Below, in pieces: positions 55,114 to 63,062 of a stretch of 64,000 nt of DNA. The notes below the pieces were generated by a model. That model made no database searches. It was not told the DNA's origin and saw nothing but the letters and a program-made list of their open reading frames with translations. Position 1 is the stretch's first letter. Each line of letters begins with the position of its first letter. The stretch covers positions 306,079 to 370,078 of the forward strand of contig NZ_JSEP01000001.1 of assembly GCF_001624695.1 (NCBI RefSeq), written 5' to 3'. The DNA is from Labrenzia sp. OB1 (GTDB taxonomy: Bacteria > Pseudomonadota > Alphaproteobacteria > Rhizobiales > Stappiaceae). The translations under genes and the position numbers were made by a program.

Positions 55114-56142
55114 TCACTTCGCCTTCACCACCGGATAGAGCCCTTGCGGCCGCCACATCAGGATCACCACCATCAGCGCGATGGTGGAGATCAGCGCCAC
55201 TTTCGGAGCCAGAAAGGCGGTGTAATTGGCCAGCAGCCCGACCAGCATCGCGCCGATGAAACAGCCCTCGACGGACCCGAGCCCGCCGATGATCACCACG
55301 ATGAACACCAGCACCATGATCTCCGAGCCCATATGCGCGGTGATCGTCTCCTGGTAGAGCCCCCACATGACGCCGCCGAGACCGGCAAGCGCAGAGCCGG
55401 TCATGAAGACGATCAGGAACAGACGGCGGATGCGGTAGCCCAGCGCCTCGACCATCTCGCCGTTTTCCACGCCGGCCCGCACCAGAAGGCCAATCCTGGT
55501 TTTCTTGAGGATATGACGCATGGCCAGAAACAGGGCCAGGCCGATGGCGACCGCCACCAGCCGGTATTTCTCGATGGCCGCCTCGCCGATCACGAAGGAC
55601 CCCTGCAGGGCTTGCGGGCGCGAAATATGCAGCTCGTCCGGCCCCCAGACCACATAGATCATCTGCTGCGCGACGATCAGCCCGCCCATGGTGACGAGGA
55701 TCTGCTTCAGATGTTCGCCATAGACCGGCATGACGATCACCCGCTCGAACGCCAGTCCGAGCAGACCGGTGATCAGCATGGCCGCCAGAATTGCGATCAG
55801 CACGGCGGCGAGGTTGAGCATCACGCTCGGCGAGGCGGTCCAGCCAGCCAGCCAGGCAAGCACCGTGAAGCCGACGAATGCGCCGACGGCGACAAAAGCT
55901 CCATGGCCGAAGTTGATCACGTCCATCAGGCCGAAGACCACCGTCAGGCCCGAGGCCATGATGAAGATCATCATTCCCATCGCCAGCCCGGCGACCGTCA
56001 GCGTCAACCAGCTCGATGGATTGCCGATGGCGGCGAGACCGGCCAGGGCGAGCACTGGCACGAGGAACATCGGCAATTTGTGAAAGAGCTTTTCCTTCAG
56101 CGGGATCTTTTCGATCCGGGGTTTGACGGCCGTATTGCTCAT
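55114..56142 (-). CDS. LivH-type ABC permease
   Basis: This 342-residue permease has the LivH motif SGLTVVFGLMDVINFGHGAFVAVGAF, then RIGLLVRAGVENGEMVEALGY and VIIGGLGSVEGCFIGAMLVG. It is about 50 residues longer than typical LivH at the N-terminus because of a cytoplasmic leader and one extra hydrophobic segment. ATG 56142 overlaps the LivF-type stop codon. The open frame beyond it is a shadow of the LivF gene. Confidence 0.92.
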   Translation of the reverse strand: MSNTAVKPRIEKIPLKEKLFHKLPMFLVPVLALAGLAAIGNPSSWLTLTVAGLAMGMMIFIMASGLTVVFGLMDVINFGHGAFVAVGAFVGFTVLAWLAGWTASPSVMLNLAAVLIAILAAMLITGLLGLAFERVIVMPVYGEHLKQILVTMGGLIVAQQMIYVVWGPDELHISRPQALQGSFVIGEAAIEKYRLVAVAIGLALFLAMRHILKKTRIGLLVRAGVENGEMVEALGYRIRRLFLIVFMTGSALAGLGGVMWGLYQETITAHMGSEIMVLVFIVVIIGGLGSVEGCFIGAMLVGLLANYTAFLAPKVALISTIALMVVILMWRPQGLYPVVKAK

Positions 56143-56867
56143 TGGTGCGCCTCCAGGCTCAGCCCCATCAGTTTTTCCTGCAAGGTGGCATCTTCTGCCA
56201 GTTCCTTCATGGAACCCGAATGGATGATGCGCCCGTCGTCCATCACGGCGACGGTGTCGCCGATGCCGGACGCCATGGCGAAATTCTGTTCCACCAGCAG
56301 AATGGTGGTGTCGGTTTCCTTCAGTTCCCTGAGCGCATCGGTCATCCCCTTGATGATCGCCGGGGCCAGCCCCTTGGTCGGTTCGTCGATCAGGATCAGC
56401 CGGCGCGGCTCGATGATTGCCCGGGCCACCGACAGCATCTGCTTCTGCCCGCCCGAAAGCGTCCCGGCGGAAGAATTCCAGAAGGTGCCGATGGGCGGGA
56501 ACAGCTCCTTGATCCATTCCAGGCGTTTGACGTCCACCGGCCCGGAGGCCGCCGCAAGGATCATGTTTTCCGCCACGGTCAGATCCGTGAAGATGCCCAT
56601 GTCTTCCGGCACCAGGGCAATACCGCGCCGGGAGATTTCCGGAGTGGCAAGCCGCGTGATGAGATGATCGTCGAAACGGATATCGCCCTTGCTGGCGGTC
56701 CACAGCCCCATGATGGTGCGCAAGGTGGTGGTCTTGCCGGCACCGTTGCGCCCCAGAAGCACCGTCACGCCGCCTTCCGGGACTTTCAGATCGACCCCCT
56801 GCAGGATGTGATAAGGCCCGATATGGGTGTGAATTCCGGAGAGCGTCAGAAGAACTTCCGCCATCAT
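56139..56867 (-). CDS. LivF-type ABC ATPase
   Basis: This 242-residue ATPase has Walker A GRNGAGKTTT, signature LSGGQKQM, Walker B LILIDEPTKGLAP and the switch His region ILLVEQNFAMA typical of LivF (Gln in place of His). All motifs are intact. The start ATG overlaps the LivG-type stop codon in an ATGA junction. Confidence 0.93.
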   Translation of the reverse strand: MMAEVLLTLSGIHTHIGPYHILQGVDLKVPEGGVTVLLGRNGAGKTTTLRTIMGLWTASKGDIRFDDHLITRLATPEISRRGIALVPEDMGIFTDLTVAENMILAAASGPVDVKRLEWIKELFPPIGTFWNSSAGTLSGGQKQMLSVARAIIEPRRLILIDEPTKGLAPAIIKGMTDALRELKETDTTILLVEQNFAMASGIGDTVAVMDDGRIIHSGSMKELAEDATLQEKLMGLSLEAHQ

Positions 56868-57661
56868 GCCACCTCCGGTGCTTCGGCTGTTTCAGAGGGT
56901 TCAGGCACCTTGCCGAGATAGGCTTCCTGCACCACCGGCAGCGCGATCACGTCTGCCGGTTCGCCATCGGCGACCAGCGCGCCGTTGTGCAGAACGATGA
57001 TCCTGTCCGCCAGCGAGCGGATCACGTCCATCTTGTGCTCGACCAGCAGGATCGTCCGGTCCATGTCGCTCTTCAGCTTGCGGATGAGATCGAGAATGAC
57101 CGGCACCTCATCGACGCTCATGCCCGCCGTCGGCTCATCGAACATCAGCACCTGTGAGCCGAGCGCGATTAAAAGCGCCACTTCAAGCTTGCGCTGGTCG
57201 CCATGGGGCAGCGCGGCGACGGTCTGCTCCGCCTTGTCGATCAGCCGCACTTCCGCCAGCACATGATCGGCCCGCTCCAGCAACTCCACATGGCTTTCGG
57301 CGACCGAAAACAGATCGAACCCCTTGCGCGCCTTCGCCTGGGCCACGAGACGCACGTTCTCTCGCACGCTCAATGTCGGGAACAGATTGGTGAGCTGAAA
57401 GGCCCGGCCGATGCCCCTGTCCGTGCGTTCGGGAACGGACATCCTGGTGATCGCCTCGCCATTCAGCAGCACCGCGCCGGAAGTGGCACTCAACTGACCG
57501 GAGATCAGGTTGAAATAGGTGGTCTTCCCGGCACCGTTCGGCCCGACGATGGCCGTCAGGCTGCCCCGCTCGAAAGACGCGGACACGCCATCGACCGCCA
57601 CATGCCCGCCGAAGCGGATCGTGAGGTCCTGCGTTTCCAGAATGGGATGTTCCTTGGCCAC
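56864..57661 (-). CDS. LivG-type ABC ATPase
   Basis: This 265-residue ATPase has Walker A GPNGAGKTT and Walker B VLMFDEPTAGMSVDE, but the signature reads LPHGDQRK rather than LSGGQ; related LivG proteins also vary there. The start is GTG. It begins the downstream half of the operon, separated from the binding-protein gene by a 556-bp gap that carries two hairpins. Confidence 0.9.
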   Translation of the reverse strand: MAKEHPILETQDLTIRFGGHVAVDGVSASFERGSLTAIVGPNGAGKTTYFNLISGQLSATSGAVLLNGEAITRMSVPERTDRGIGRAFQLTNLFPTLSVRENVRLVAQAKARKGFDLFSVAESHVELLERADHVLAEVRLIDKAEQTVAALPHGDQRKLEVALLIALGSQVLMFDEPTAGMSVDEVPVILDLIRKLKSDMDRTILLVEHKMDVIRSLADRIIVLHNGALVADGEPADVIALPVVQEAYLGKVPEPSETAEAPEVA

Positions 57662-57908
57662 GATAGGCTTTCCAGGTTTGAGAAGAGCGAAAGAGCGGGT
57701 GTCCGGCCGATTTCAGCATTGCACGGCCGGTCGATCAAGCTGCCTGCGGCCCGGGTCGGCCGCGCGGCATTCTTTCGAGCAGAGGAAGATCGCATTCGGT
57801 CAAGGGGCACCTCCAAGCTGTCGAATGTCATCCCCAAGAAGGAAGGACATCGCACATAAGTGGATACGGCAGTCCAGAAGGCCCAGGGGATTGTTCTCCT
57901 CTGCTGTC

Positions 57909-57939
57909 GCCCCGGACAAGCGAAGCGAAGATCCGGGGC
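57909..57939. repeat. GC-rich hairpin repeat (GCCCCGGA ... TCCGGGGC)
   Basis: An 8-bp perfect stem with a 15-nt loop contains CAAGCGAAGCGAAGA. It resembles widespread short CCCGGAcaagcg-type intergenic palindromes of rhizobial-type genomes; a partial relative, ATCCCGGACAAGCGCGG, occurs near 44612. Confidence 0.55.
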
Positions 57940-58022
57940 CTGCTCGCGGTGCAGACCAATGAAAGAGTTGACATTGTCCTGTCGAGTTTCTTCAATCTGC
58001 TTGCTCTGTGGAAATGAGTGGG

Positions 58023-58050
58023 CCCCGGGTCTTACTCCGCTCGCCCGGGG
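58023..58050. repeat. GC-rich hairpin repeat (CCCCGGG ... CCCGGGG)
   Basis: A 7-bp perfect stem surrounds a 14-nt loop (TCTTACTCCGCTCG). It is of the same general type as the hairpin at 57909-57939. No T-run follows on the minus strand. Confidence 0.5.
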
Positions 58051-58217
58051 TGACATCAGAGTCTGAGGCCACATCCCGCTCATTTGCGATAGCCCTGCCT
58101 TCCCGGGGAGAGGGAAGCGCAAGTAGCCCCCACTCTCCATCCGGTCGGCCGGAAGACGCTCAGCATTGCAGCGGCTTTCTTGCCAAATGCATTGGCCTCG
58201 CGTCGCCTGCCCCGAAC

Positions 58218-59414
58218 TCAGTTGCGGACCGGAATATCCATGTCCTCGATCTTCAGTTCGCGCACCAGTTCCGGAATGCCCCATTCGACGTCCGGATCGA
58301 CGCGGATCTTGAAGTGATACATGGACTGCAGGGCCTGATGGTCTTCGGCGCGGAATATCATCTTGCCCTTGGGGCTCTCGAATTCCATGCCCTCCATCGC
58401 CGCGATCAGGTCCTCGGTATCTGTCGAACCGGCCTTGCGGATCGCCTCCACGATGGCGATGCCCGAGGCCATGCCGCCTGCGGTGAAGAAATCAGGCCGG
58501 GTGTCGAACCGTTTCTGATGCTCGGACACCAGCCAGTCGTTCACCGGGTTTTTCGGGATCTCGTAATAATAGTAGGTCGCCCCTTCCATGCCCGGCAGGT
58601 CCTTGTAGGCCTTCATGGCCGCCAGGATGTTGCCGCCGGTGGCGATCTCCACACCGAAACGCTCCGGCTCCATCGCCTTGATCTTGCTGATCGGATTGCC
58701 GCCGCCCGCCCAGATCACGAACAGGAACTTGCGGCCCGGTTCGTCCTTCAGCGCATCGAAGATACGCTGCGCGTTGGCTGTGAAATCCTTGGTGTCCGTC
58801 GGCGCGTATTCCTCGAACACGAGCTTGGCGCCGGTGCCTTCCAGCGCTTCGCGGAAGGCGGCAACGCCGTCCCGTCCGAAGGCATAGTCCTGCGCCAGGG
58901 TTGCGATCGACACGCCTTCCTGACCAAGCGCCACCGCATTGGAGATGGCGTCCTGGGAAGAATTGCGCGAGGTCCGGAAGACAAAGCGATTCCAGTTCTC
59001 GCCGGTGATGCTGTCGGCCACCGCCGGCTCCACGATCAGCAGCTTCTCGTATTCCTCGGCAACCGGCAGCATGGCCAGCGCCACGCCGGAGGACACCGGC
59101 CCGACTGCGATGTCCACCTCGTCGTCGCCATAGGCTTCGGCCAATACCGCCTTGCCAATATCCGGCTTCAGCTGCGTGTCCTTTTCGATGACCACGATCT
59201 TGCGGCCATCCACTTCCATCGTCCCGTCGGTGGCATATTCCAGCCCCATCATCAACCCGGTATGCGACTGCTTGGCATAGGCCTCGAACGGCCCGGTCTT
59301 GCCGTAAACATGGGCGATTTTTATGTCCTCGGCCATGGCCGACGACACGCCGGTCGCCGCGATGCCGAGGCCCGCCAGGACCGGCACAGCCCAGCGAAGT
59401 ACACGCTTCGTCAT
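58218..59414 (-). CDS. Branched-chain-amino-acid-type periplasmic binding protein
   Basis: This 398-residue protein has a signal peptide (RVLRWAVPVLAGLGIAATG, cleavage near AMA-EDI) and the LivJ-like two-lobe fold (IAHVYGKTGPFEAYAKQSH, VGPVSSGVALAMLPVAEEY, LAQDYAFGRDGVAAF). It is the first gene of the transporter operon. The ATG at 59414 has GGGAGGAG upstream. An operator-like site shared with the TetR gene lies 91-115 bp upstream, so its expression probably follows that regulator. Confidence 0.92.
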   Translation of the reverse strand: MTKRVLRWAVPVLAGLGIAATGVSSAMAEDIKIAHVYGKTGPFEAYAKQSHTGLMMGLEYATDGTMEVDGRKIVVIEKDTQLKPDIGKAVLAEAYGDDEVDIAVGPVSSGVALAMLPVAEEYEKLLIVEPAVADSITGENWNRFVFRTSRNSSQDAISNAVALGQEGVSIATLAQDYAFGRDGVAAFREALEGTGAKLVFEEYAPTDTKDFTANAQRIFDALKDEPGRKFLFVIWAGGGNPISKIKAMEPERFGVEIATGGNILAAMKAYKDLPGMEGATYYYYEIPKNPVNDWLVSEHQKRFDTRPDFFTAGGMASGIAIVEAIRKAGSTDTEDLIAAMEGMEFESPKGKMIFRAEDHQALQSMYHFKIRVDPDVEWGIPELVRELKIEDMDIPVRN

Positions 59415-59971
59415 GAATTCTCCTCCCGTTACGCTTGGCACTGAGCAGTGTCGACCGCGCGAGCGGCCGCCGCAAGGCCAATCTTACCCGTGGCGCGAGA
59501 TTATATGACACATGAATCACTATTCATGTCAAGCCGAGGACACTGGAAGCGGGAGGAAATTGCGAGTTGGGTCCACGCTCGAAGGTCCCGCCTTCCGGTC
59601 ACTGCCTGCGAGACGGAACCAGTATTGCAATCGCGCCTTTCCACCGCCGACCCCTTGCAAATGCAGGGGCCCGGCAACCTCAGGACTTTGAAAGGAACAA
59701 CAGCTCAAGGGTTGCGGAGCCCCGGATCTCCGCTTCGCTCTCATCCGCGACGGCGAGGAAAAGCCGGCAGAGCCAAGCCCGAAGCGCGTGCGACATCTGC
59801 CGGCCGGGACATAGTCAACACTCTTTGCGGCGCAACAGGACCCGGCAATCCGATGCGCATTGCCCGCTCCGCCAGCCGGCTTTAGACCGTCCATGTGCGG
59901 ACGACCTGCCGAGGACGGCAACTATGCAAGACGGCGCCGTCAGATGCTTCGCGGCTTTGCACTCAAGCAAG
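59415..59971. promoter_or_regulatory. Promoter region of the Liv-type operon and adjoining spacer
   Basis: The 557-bp gap contains the operator candidate at 59505-59529. The part from 59530 to 59971 has no recognisable gene; it shows one 8-bp inverted repeat GCCGGCAG/CTGCCGGC (59763-59770 and 59797-59804). Confidence 0.5.
59505..59529. promoter_or_regulatory. TetR operator candidate 2 upstream of the transporter operon
   Basis: The core CATGAATCACTATTCATG (59511-59528) is a 7-bp inverted repeat around CACT. It differs from the core at 43041-43058 at only two of 18 positions, and the longer 25-bp segment matches at 22. Confidence 0.75.
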
Positions 59972-61084
59972 TCAAAACTTCAGCTTGAAGCCGAGGGAGG
60001 CTATATTCTGGAAAACGGGGTTCTGCCTGCTGGTGCCGCGTGTGTACTGAAAGCCGAACGACACGCGTCGCGCCGGGTCCAGCAACACGTCCAGACCGGT
60101 CACCCACAGGACCGCATCTTCGCCGTCGACCGCATTCCAGTAACCGTTGACTCCGGAACTCAGGACGATCCCGTTCTCCCAGACAGTCCTGTCGACGTAT
60201 TCAAAGCCCAGTTCGCCGCCGAACCAGGCATAGTCGCCCTTGCTCAAGGCGGTCTGCCCCGCGTCATCGACATGAAACGCGTCAAATATGCCCTTGGCGC
60301 GAAAGCTGAAGTCTATTTTGTCTTTCGCCCCGCGCGTCGAAGCATTGAGAAGGTATCTGGAGTTTTGCGGCACCGCCGTGACTTGAACGCCATAGCCGCC
60401 GGACCCCAGGCCCAGATCGCTCTGGTAGTAGCCGGCGGTGGATACGCCGAGCCGTTCCAACGCCCCGCCTCCGAACAGCCAGTCCACTTTGAGGCCGCCG
60501 CGAAGGTATCCGTCATCGTCCTTGTCCGTCTCGAACGCCCCCTCGCCTTCGGCAAAGGCGCTGACGGCGAGATCCACCAGGCTGAAACCTGTACGGCTGC
60601 CTTCGCGGCTCGGCTTGAAAGTTCTTGCTGGCAACAGCACCAGACCGATCCCACCATTTATGTCGACCGTCGCCGTGTCGGCTTTGCGGTCGTTGGTGAT
60701 GTTGAATGCGGCTCCGTCGGATTTTGGTCGCAGCCCCTTGCACTCAGCCAACGGCAAGTCGATGATCGTCCGCCGGATGAAGAGGCGCTGTTCGAAGTCG
60801 CAGGACCCGCGCTCCAGATCGACGGAAAGCTCGCCGATTGGAACAAGTCCGCTGGCCGCGTAGACCTTTTCCTTTTCTTCGAGGAGTTCGTAGCGCGTCG
60901 CGTCCACTGCATTTGGCGACGTGCGCAATACTTCCTTGAACTCGACAAGTTCGCCGCCTGACAGGAACTGGTCACCGTTGCGGTCGAAGTCCTTTGGAGG
61001 CGTTTCCGCCACCGCCAGGCCGGGAGCCGTGGCAAGCACGGCCCCCATCAGAGTCTTCAGATACCTAAACATGTAACAACTCAC
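59972..61084 (-). CDS. Outer-membrane-like protein with EF-hand-type loop
   Basis: This 370-residue protein has a signal peptide ending near VAE, an EF-hand-type calcium loop DFDRNGDQFLSG just after it, and a second Asp-rich stretch TDKDDDGYLRGG. Alternating hydrophobic strands in the last 200 residues and a C-terminal Phe (GFKLKF) suggest a beta-barrel in the outer membrane. No named family is recognised. It is the last gene of the protease-peroxidase group. GTG 61084 or ATG 61072 may start it. Confidence 0.7.
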   Translation of the reverse strand: MSCYMFRYLKTLMGAVLATAPGLAVAETPPKDFDRNGDQFLSGGELVEFKEVLRTSPNAVDATRYELLEEKEKVYAASGLVPIGELSVDLERGSCDFEQRLFIRRTIIDLPLAECKGLRPKSDGAAFNITNDRKADTATVDINGGIGLVLLPARTFKPSREGSRTGFSLVDLAVSAFAEGEGAFETDKDDDGYLRGGLKVDWLFGGGALERLGVSTAGYYQSDLGLGSGGYGVQVTAVPQNSRYLLNASTRGAKDKIDFSFRAKGIFDAFHVDDAGQTALSKGDYAWFGGELGFEYVDRTVWENGIVLSSGVNGYWNAVDGEDAVLWVTGLDVLLDPARRVSFGFQYTRGTSRQNPVFQNIASLGFKLKF

Positions 61085-61110
61085 AATGTATCAAGAGTTT
61101 CTTCTGGAAG

Positions 61111-62673
61111 TCAGTTCACCAATACCTTGATGATATCTTCGCAGATGTGAGCGAATGTCCAAGCTCCGTCGAAATCGGTCTCGAAGACCTTCGGCAACCC
61201 GATATCATCGAAAGCGGCCGACTGGTTGATGATCCTGGCCATGACCGCGGCTGCGTTTCCGGAAATGATGAACTTGTCAAGCCTGTCGCTGAGCCGGGCA
61301 CCGGCGAAGTCCGGGTTGCTCTGTAGAGCTATCTGCAAACGTGGCCAGATGTCGGAAACGATGCCCAGGCTACGCTCCGCGCGATGCATGTAGGGGTCGA
61401 ATTCGAGCTCCGGACCAAGCCTTCCGTCGACCAGCGGGCCAACGACCGATCTTGCATCGACAAGGGAACGCGCCCGTGCGGAGCGGGTCCGATCCCGAAG
61501 CCCGGGGCCGATGCCCCGCGGGTCAGCCACCCACGGCCACGGCCACGGCCATGGCAACGGCAGTCGATGCTCGGAGCCCGGGTCCGGGAAAACCGGCCAG
61601 TCCGGCAGGCGCAGGTCGCCGCCCCGCAGGACCGCCGCTTGAGCGGTGGGAGTGAGGCCGGCCCTCGAAACCTCGTGGTCGGACACCGCCGCTTCAAAGA
61701 CATCGTCAAAGGTGGCTATGCGTGCGTTCAGCCGCTTGAGGACCGTGGTCAAGTAGCAGGCAATCGAATGTTCAAGCGCGGGATCCGAATTGCCTTCGCC
61801 CGCGAAATGCAGACCGACCGCATCGCCCGACCCTTCGCTCTGCCAGAACGAACCGCTGTCGCCACCTGACGAAAGCTCGACATCGCCCGGGTTTCCCGGT
61901 TGAATCGGGACGAGCTTGAAGCCCTTGATTTCACGCATTTCCTTGACGCCAGGCTGAACCTCGTACAGCAGCCGATAGAACCCCTCTCCATCGACCCGGG
62001 CGCGAGTGAAACCGGTGGTTCTGCCCGATTTGCACAGAATTTCTCCCAGCTCTGGATCTCTCGCTTTCCCGGTCACTGAGAAATTGCCGTATTGAAGCGG
62101 CAACCATGGCCGCACGCCGCCAATTTCCGCTATTGCCGCATCCCCGCCTGTTTCCAGCATCCAACGGCTCAGCATCGCCACCTCGTCGCGCACCGGTACG
62201 CCGCTGTCGATCTGGCCCGGCTGCACTATCGGGTCCCCCACCATGGCCCGCGGACCCGCAAGCACATGCCAGTTCGACAGGAGCGCCGGCCGGCCTGTCG
62301 CCTGGTCGATCACCACCGCACCGATGGTTCCGGTCCCCTCATTGACCCGACCGCAGGACAATCCACCCATCAGATAGGGGCTGCGGACCCGGTGATCGGC
62401 GGGAAGCGTCGTCAGATTGACGCGATAGGGACCCTGTATGACGTCGAGGTGAACGCCATCGATCTCTGCGGGGAAGACCTCTGCCGCCTCCAGTTCCGGA
62501 ATCGGAATTTTCGCCGCGACGTGAATGCGGGCGCAGAGTCCCTCCGTGCGCTTGCCGCCGTCCCAGCGGTAACCCACGTCGAAGCCGGTCACGTTTCGCC
62601 GATGGCCAAAACGCCGTCTGGCCTCCATCATGGCGGCATCGCATTGCTCGCGTGATATCTTTCGGACTGCCAT
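61111..62673 (-). CDS. Trypsin-like (chymotrypsin-fold) serine protease without signal peptide
   Basis: This 520-residue protein has a catalytic triad in the order His (LSNWHVLAG), Asp (GGDAAIAEI) and Ser (SSGGDSGSFW), plus CKSGRTTGFT before the serine, as in chymotrypsin-fold proteases. The C-terminal 180 residues are of unknown family and start after a Pro-Trp repeat (PLPWPWPWPWV) encoded by a CCACGG hexamer run. No N-terminal signal is visible. ATG 62673 follows GGGAGGATAGGAAT; the frame is open 36 codons upstream. It lies between a small membrane protein and the outer-membrane-like protein. Confidence 0.78.
   Translation of the reverse strand: MAVRKISREQCDAAMMEARRRFGHRRNVTGFDVGYRWDGGKRTEGLCARIHVAAKIPIPELEAAEVFPAEIDGVHLDVIQGPYRVNLTTLPADHRVRSPYLMGGLSCGRVNEGTGTIGAVVIDQATGRPALLSNWHVLAGPRAMVGDPIVQPGQIDSGVPVRDEVAMLSRWMLETGGDAAIAEIGGVRPWLPLQYGNFSVTGKARDPELGEILCKSGRTTGFTRARVDGEGFYRLLYEVQPGVKEMREIKGFKLVPIQPGNPGDVELSSGGDSGSFWQSEGSGDAVGLHFAGEGNSDPALEHSIACYLTTVLKRLNARIATFDDVFEAAVSDHEVSRAGLTPTAQAAVLRGGDLRLPDWPVFPDPGSEHRLPLPWPWPWPWVADPRGIGPGLRDRTRSARARSLVDARSVVGPLVDGRLGPELEFDPYMHRAERSLGIVSDIWPRLQIALQSNPDFAGARLSDRLDKFIISGNAAAVMARIINQSAAFDDIGLPKVFETDFDGAWTFAHICEDIIKVLVN
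61530..61554. repeat. CCACGG hexamer run encoding (Pro-Trp)n
   Basis: Three tandem CCACGG units and one CCATGG unit give repeated Trp-Pro dipeptides in the protease. Such a short repeat can vary by slippage without a frameshift, since units are 6 bp. Confidence 0.7.
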
Positions 62674-62790
62674 ATTCCTATCCTCCCGATTTCGAAGACA
62701 TGCAAACCGTCGATGTGCTGCCGCGGCTCGGGGCTCTTTCGCCCGAAGAACTGCCGCATGCATGTCGATGAATGCAGTCAACTCTGGTCT

Positions 62791-63018
62791 TCAGGTCTGT
62801 TTGAGGCTCGCGGTCTCCATGACGCCGTCCCGCGCACCTGGTGGAGTGAAGTACCCGAAGGCAAAGACAACCATTGTCGTAATCGCCGCCGAAACCGCCT
62901 CGGGGATCACCAGATCTGGGTTCGCCGTCTTAAGCATCCACAGGACGACGGTTATAAAAGCCGTCCCGATCGCGGTGGCGGATACTTTCCTTGCGGGAAA
63001 ATTTGTTTGCATACGCAT
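62791..63018 (-). CDS. Small two-helix membrane protein (holin-like size)
   Basis: This 75-residue protein has two hydrophobic helices (about 16-30 and 43-60) with a polar link. Size and layout recall phage-type holins, but no phage genes are nearby and there is no diagnostic motif. AAGGAG lies eight bases before ATG 63018. It sits between the peroxidase and protease genes on the same strand. Confidence 0.6.
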   Translation of the reverse strand: MRMQTNFPARKVSATAIGTAFITVVLWMLKTANPDLVIPEAVSAAITTMVVFAFGYFTPPGARDGVMETASLKQT

Positions 63019-63062
63019 AGTCTTTCTCCTTCTCTTACTGAAAAATTTTCCGGAACTGGCTC

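Larger units (their letters stand above)
57662..58217. other. Intercistronic gap with two GC-rich hairpins
   Basis: This 556-bp gap separates the binding-protein gene from the ATPase gene on the same strand. It has no credible gene. Two GC-rich dyads lie within it (57909-57939 and 58023-58050). It is long enough for a separate promoter for livG onward. Confidence 0.55.

Noticed and set aside
56143..56703. N-terminal extension of the LivH-type frame
   Set aside because: It overlaps the LivF-type gene in another frame, and the ATG at 56142 starts a normal permease.
57662..58217. Possible small gene or RNA in the Liv operon gap
   Set aside because: The frames here are low-complexity shadows without ribosome sites; only hairpin repeats stand out.
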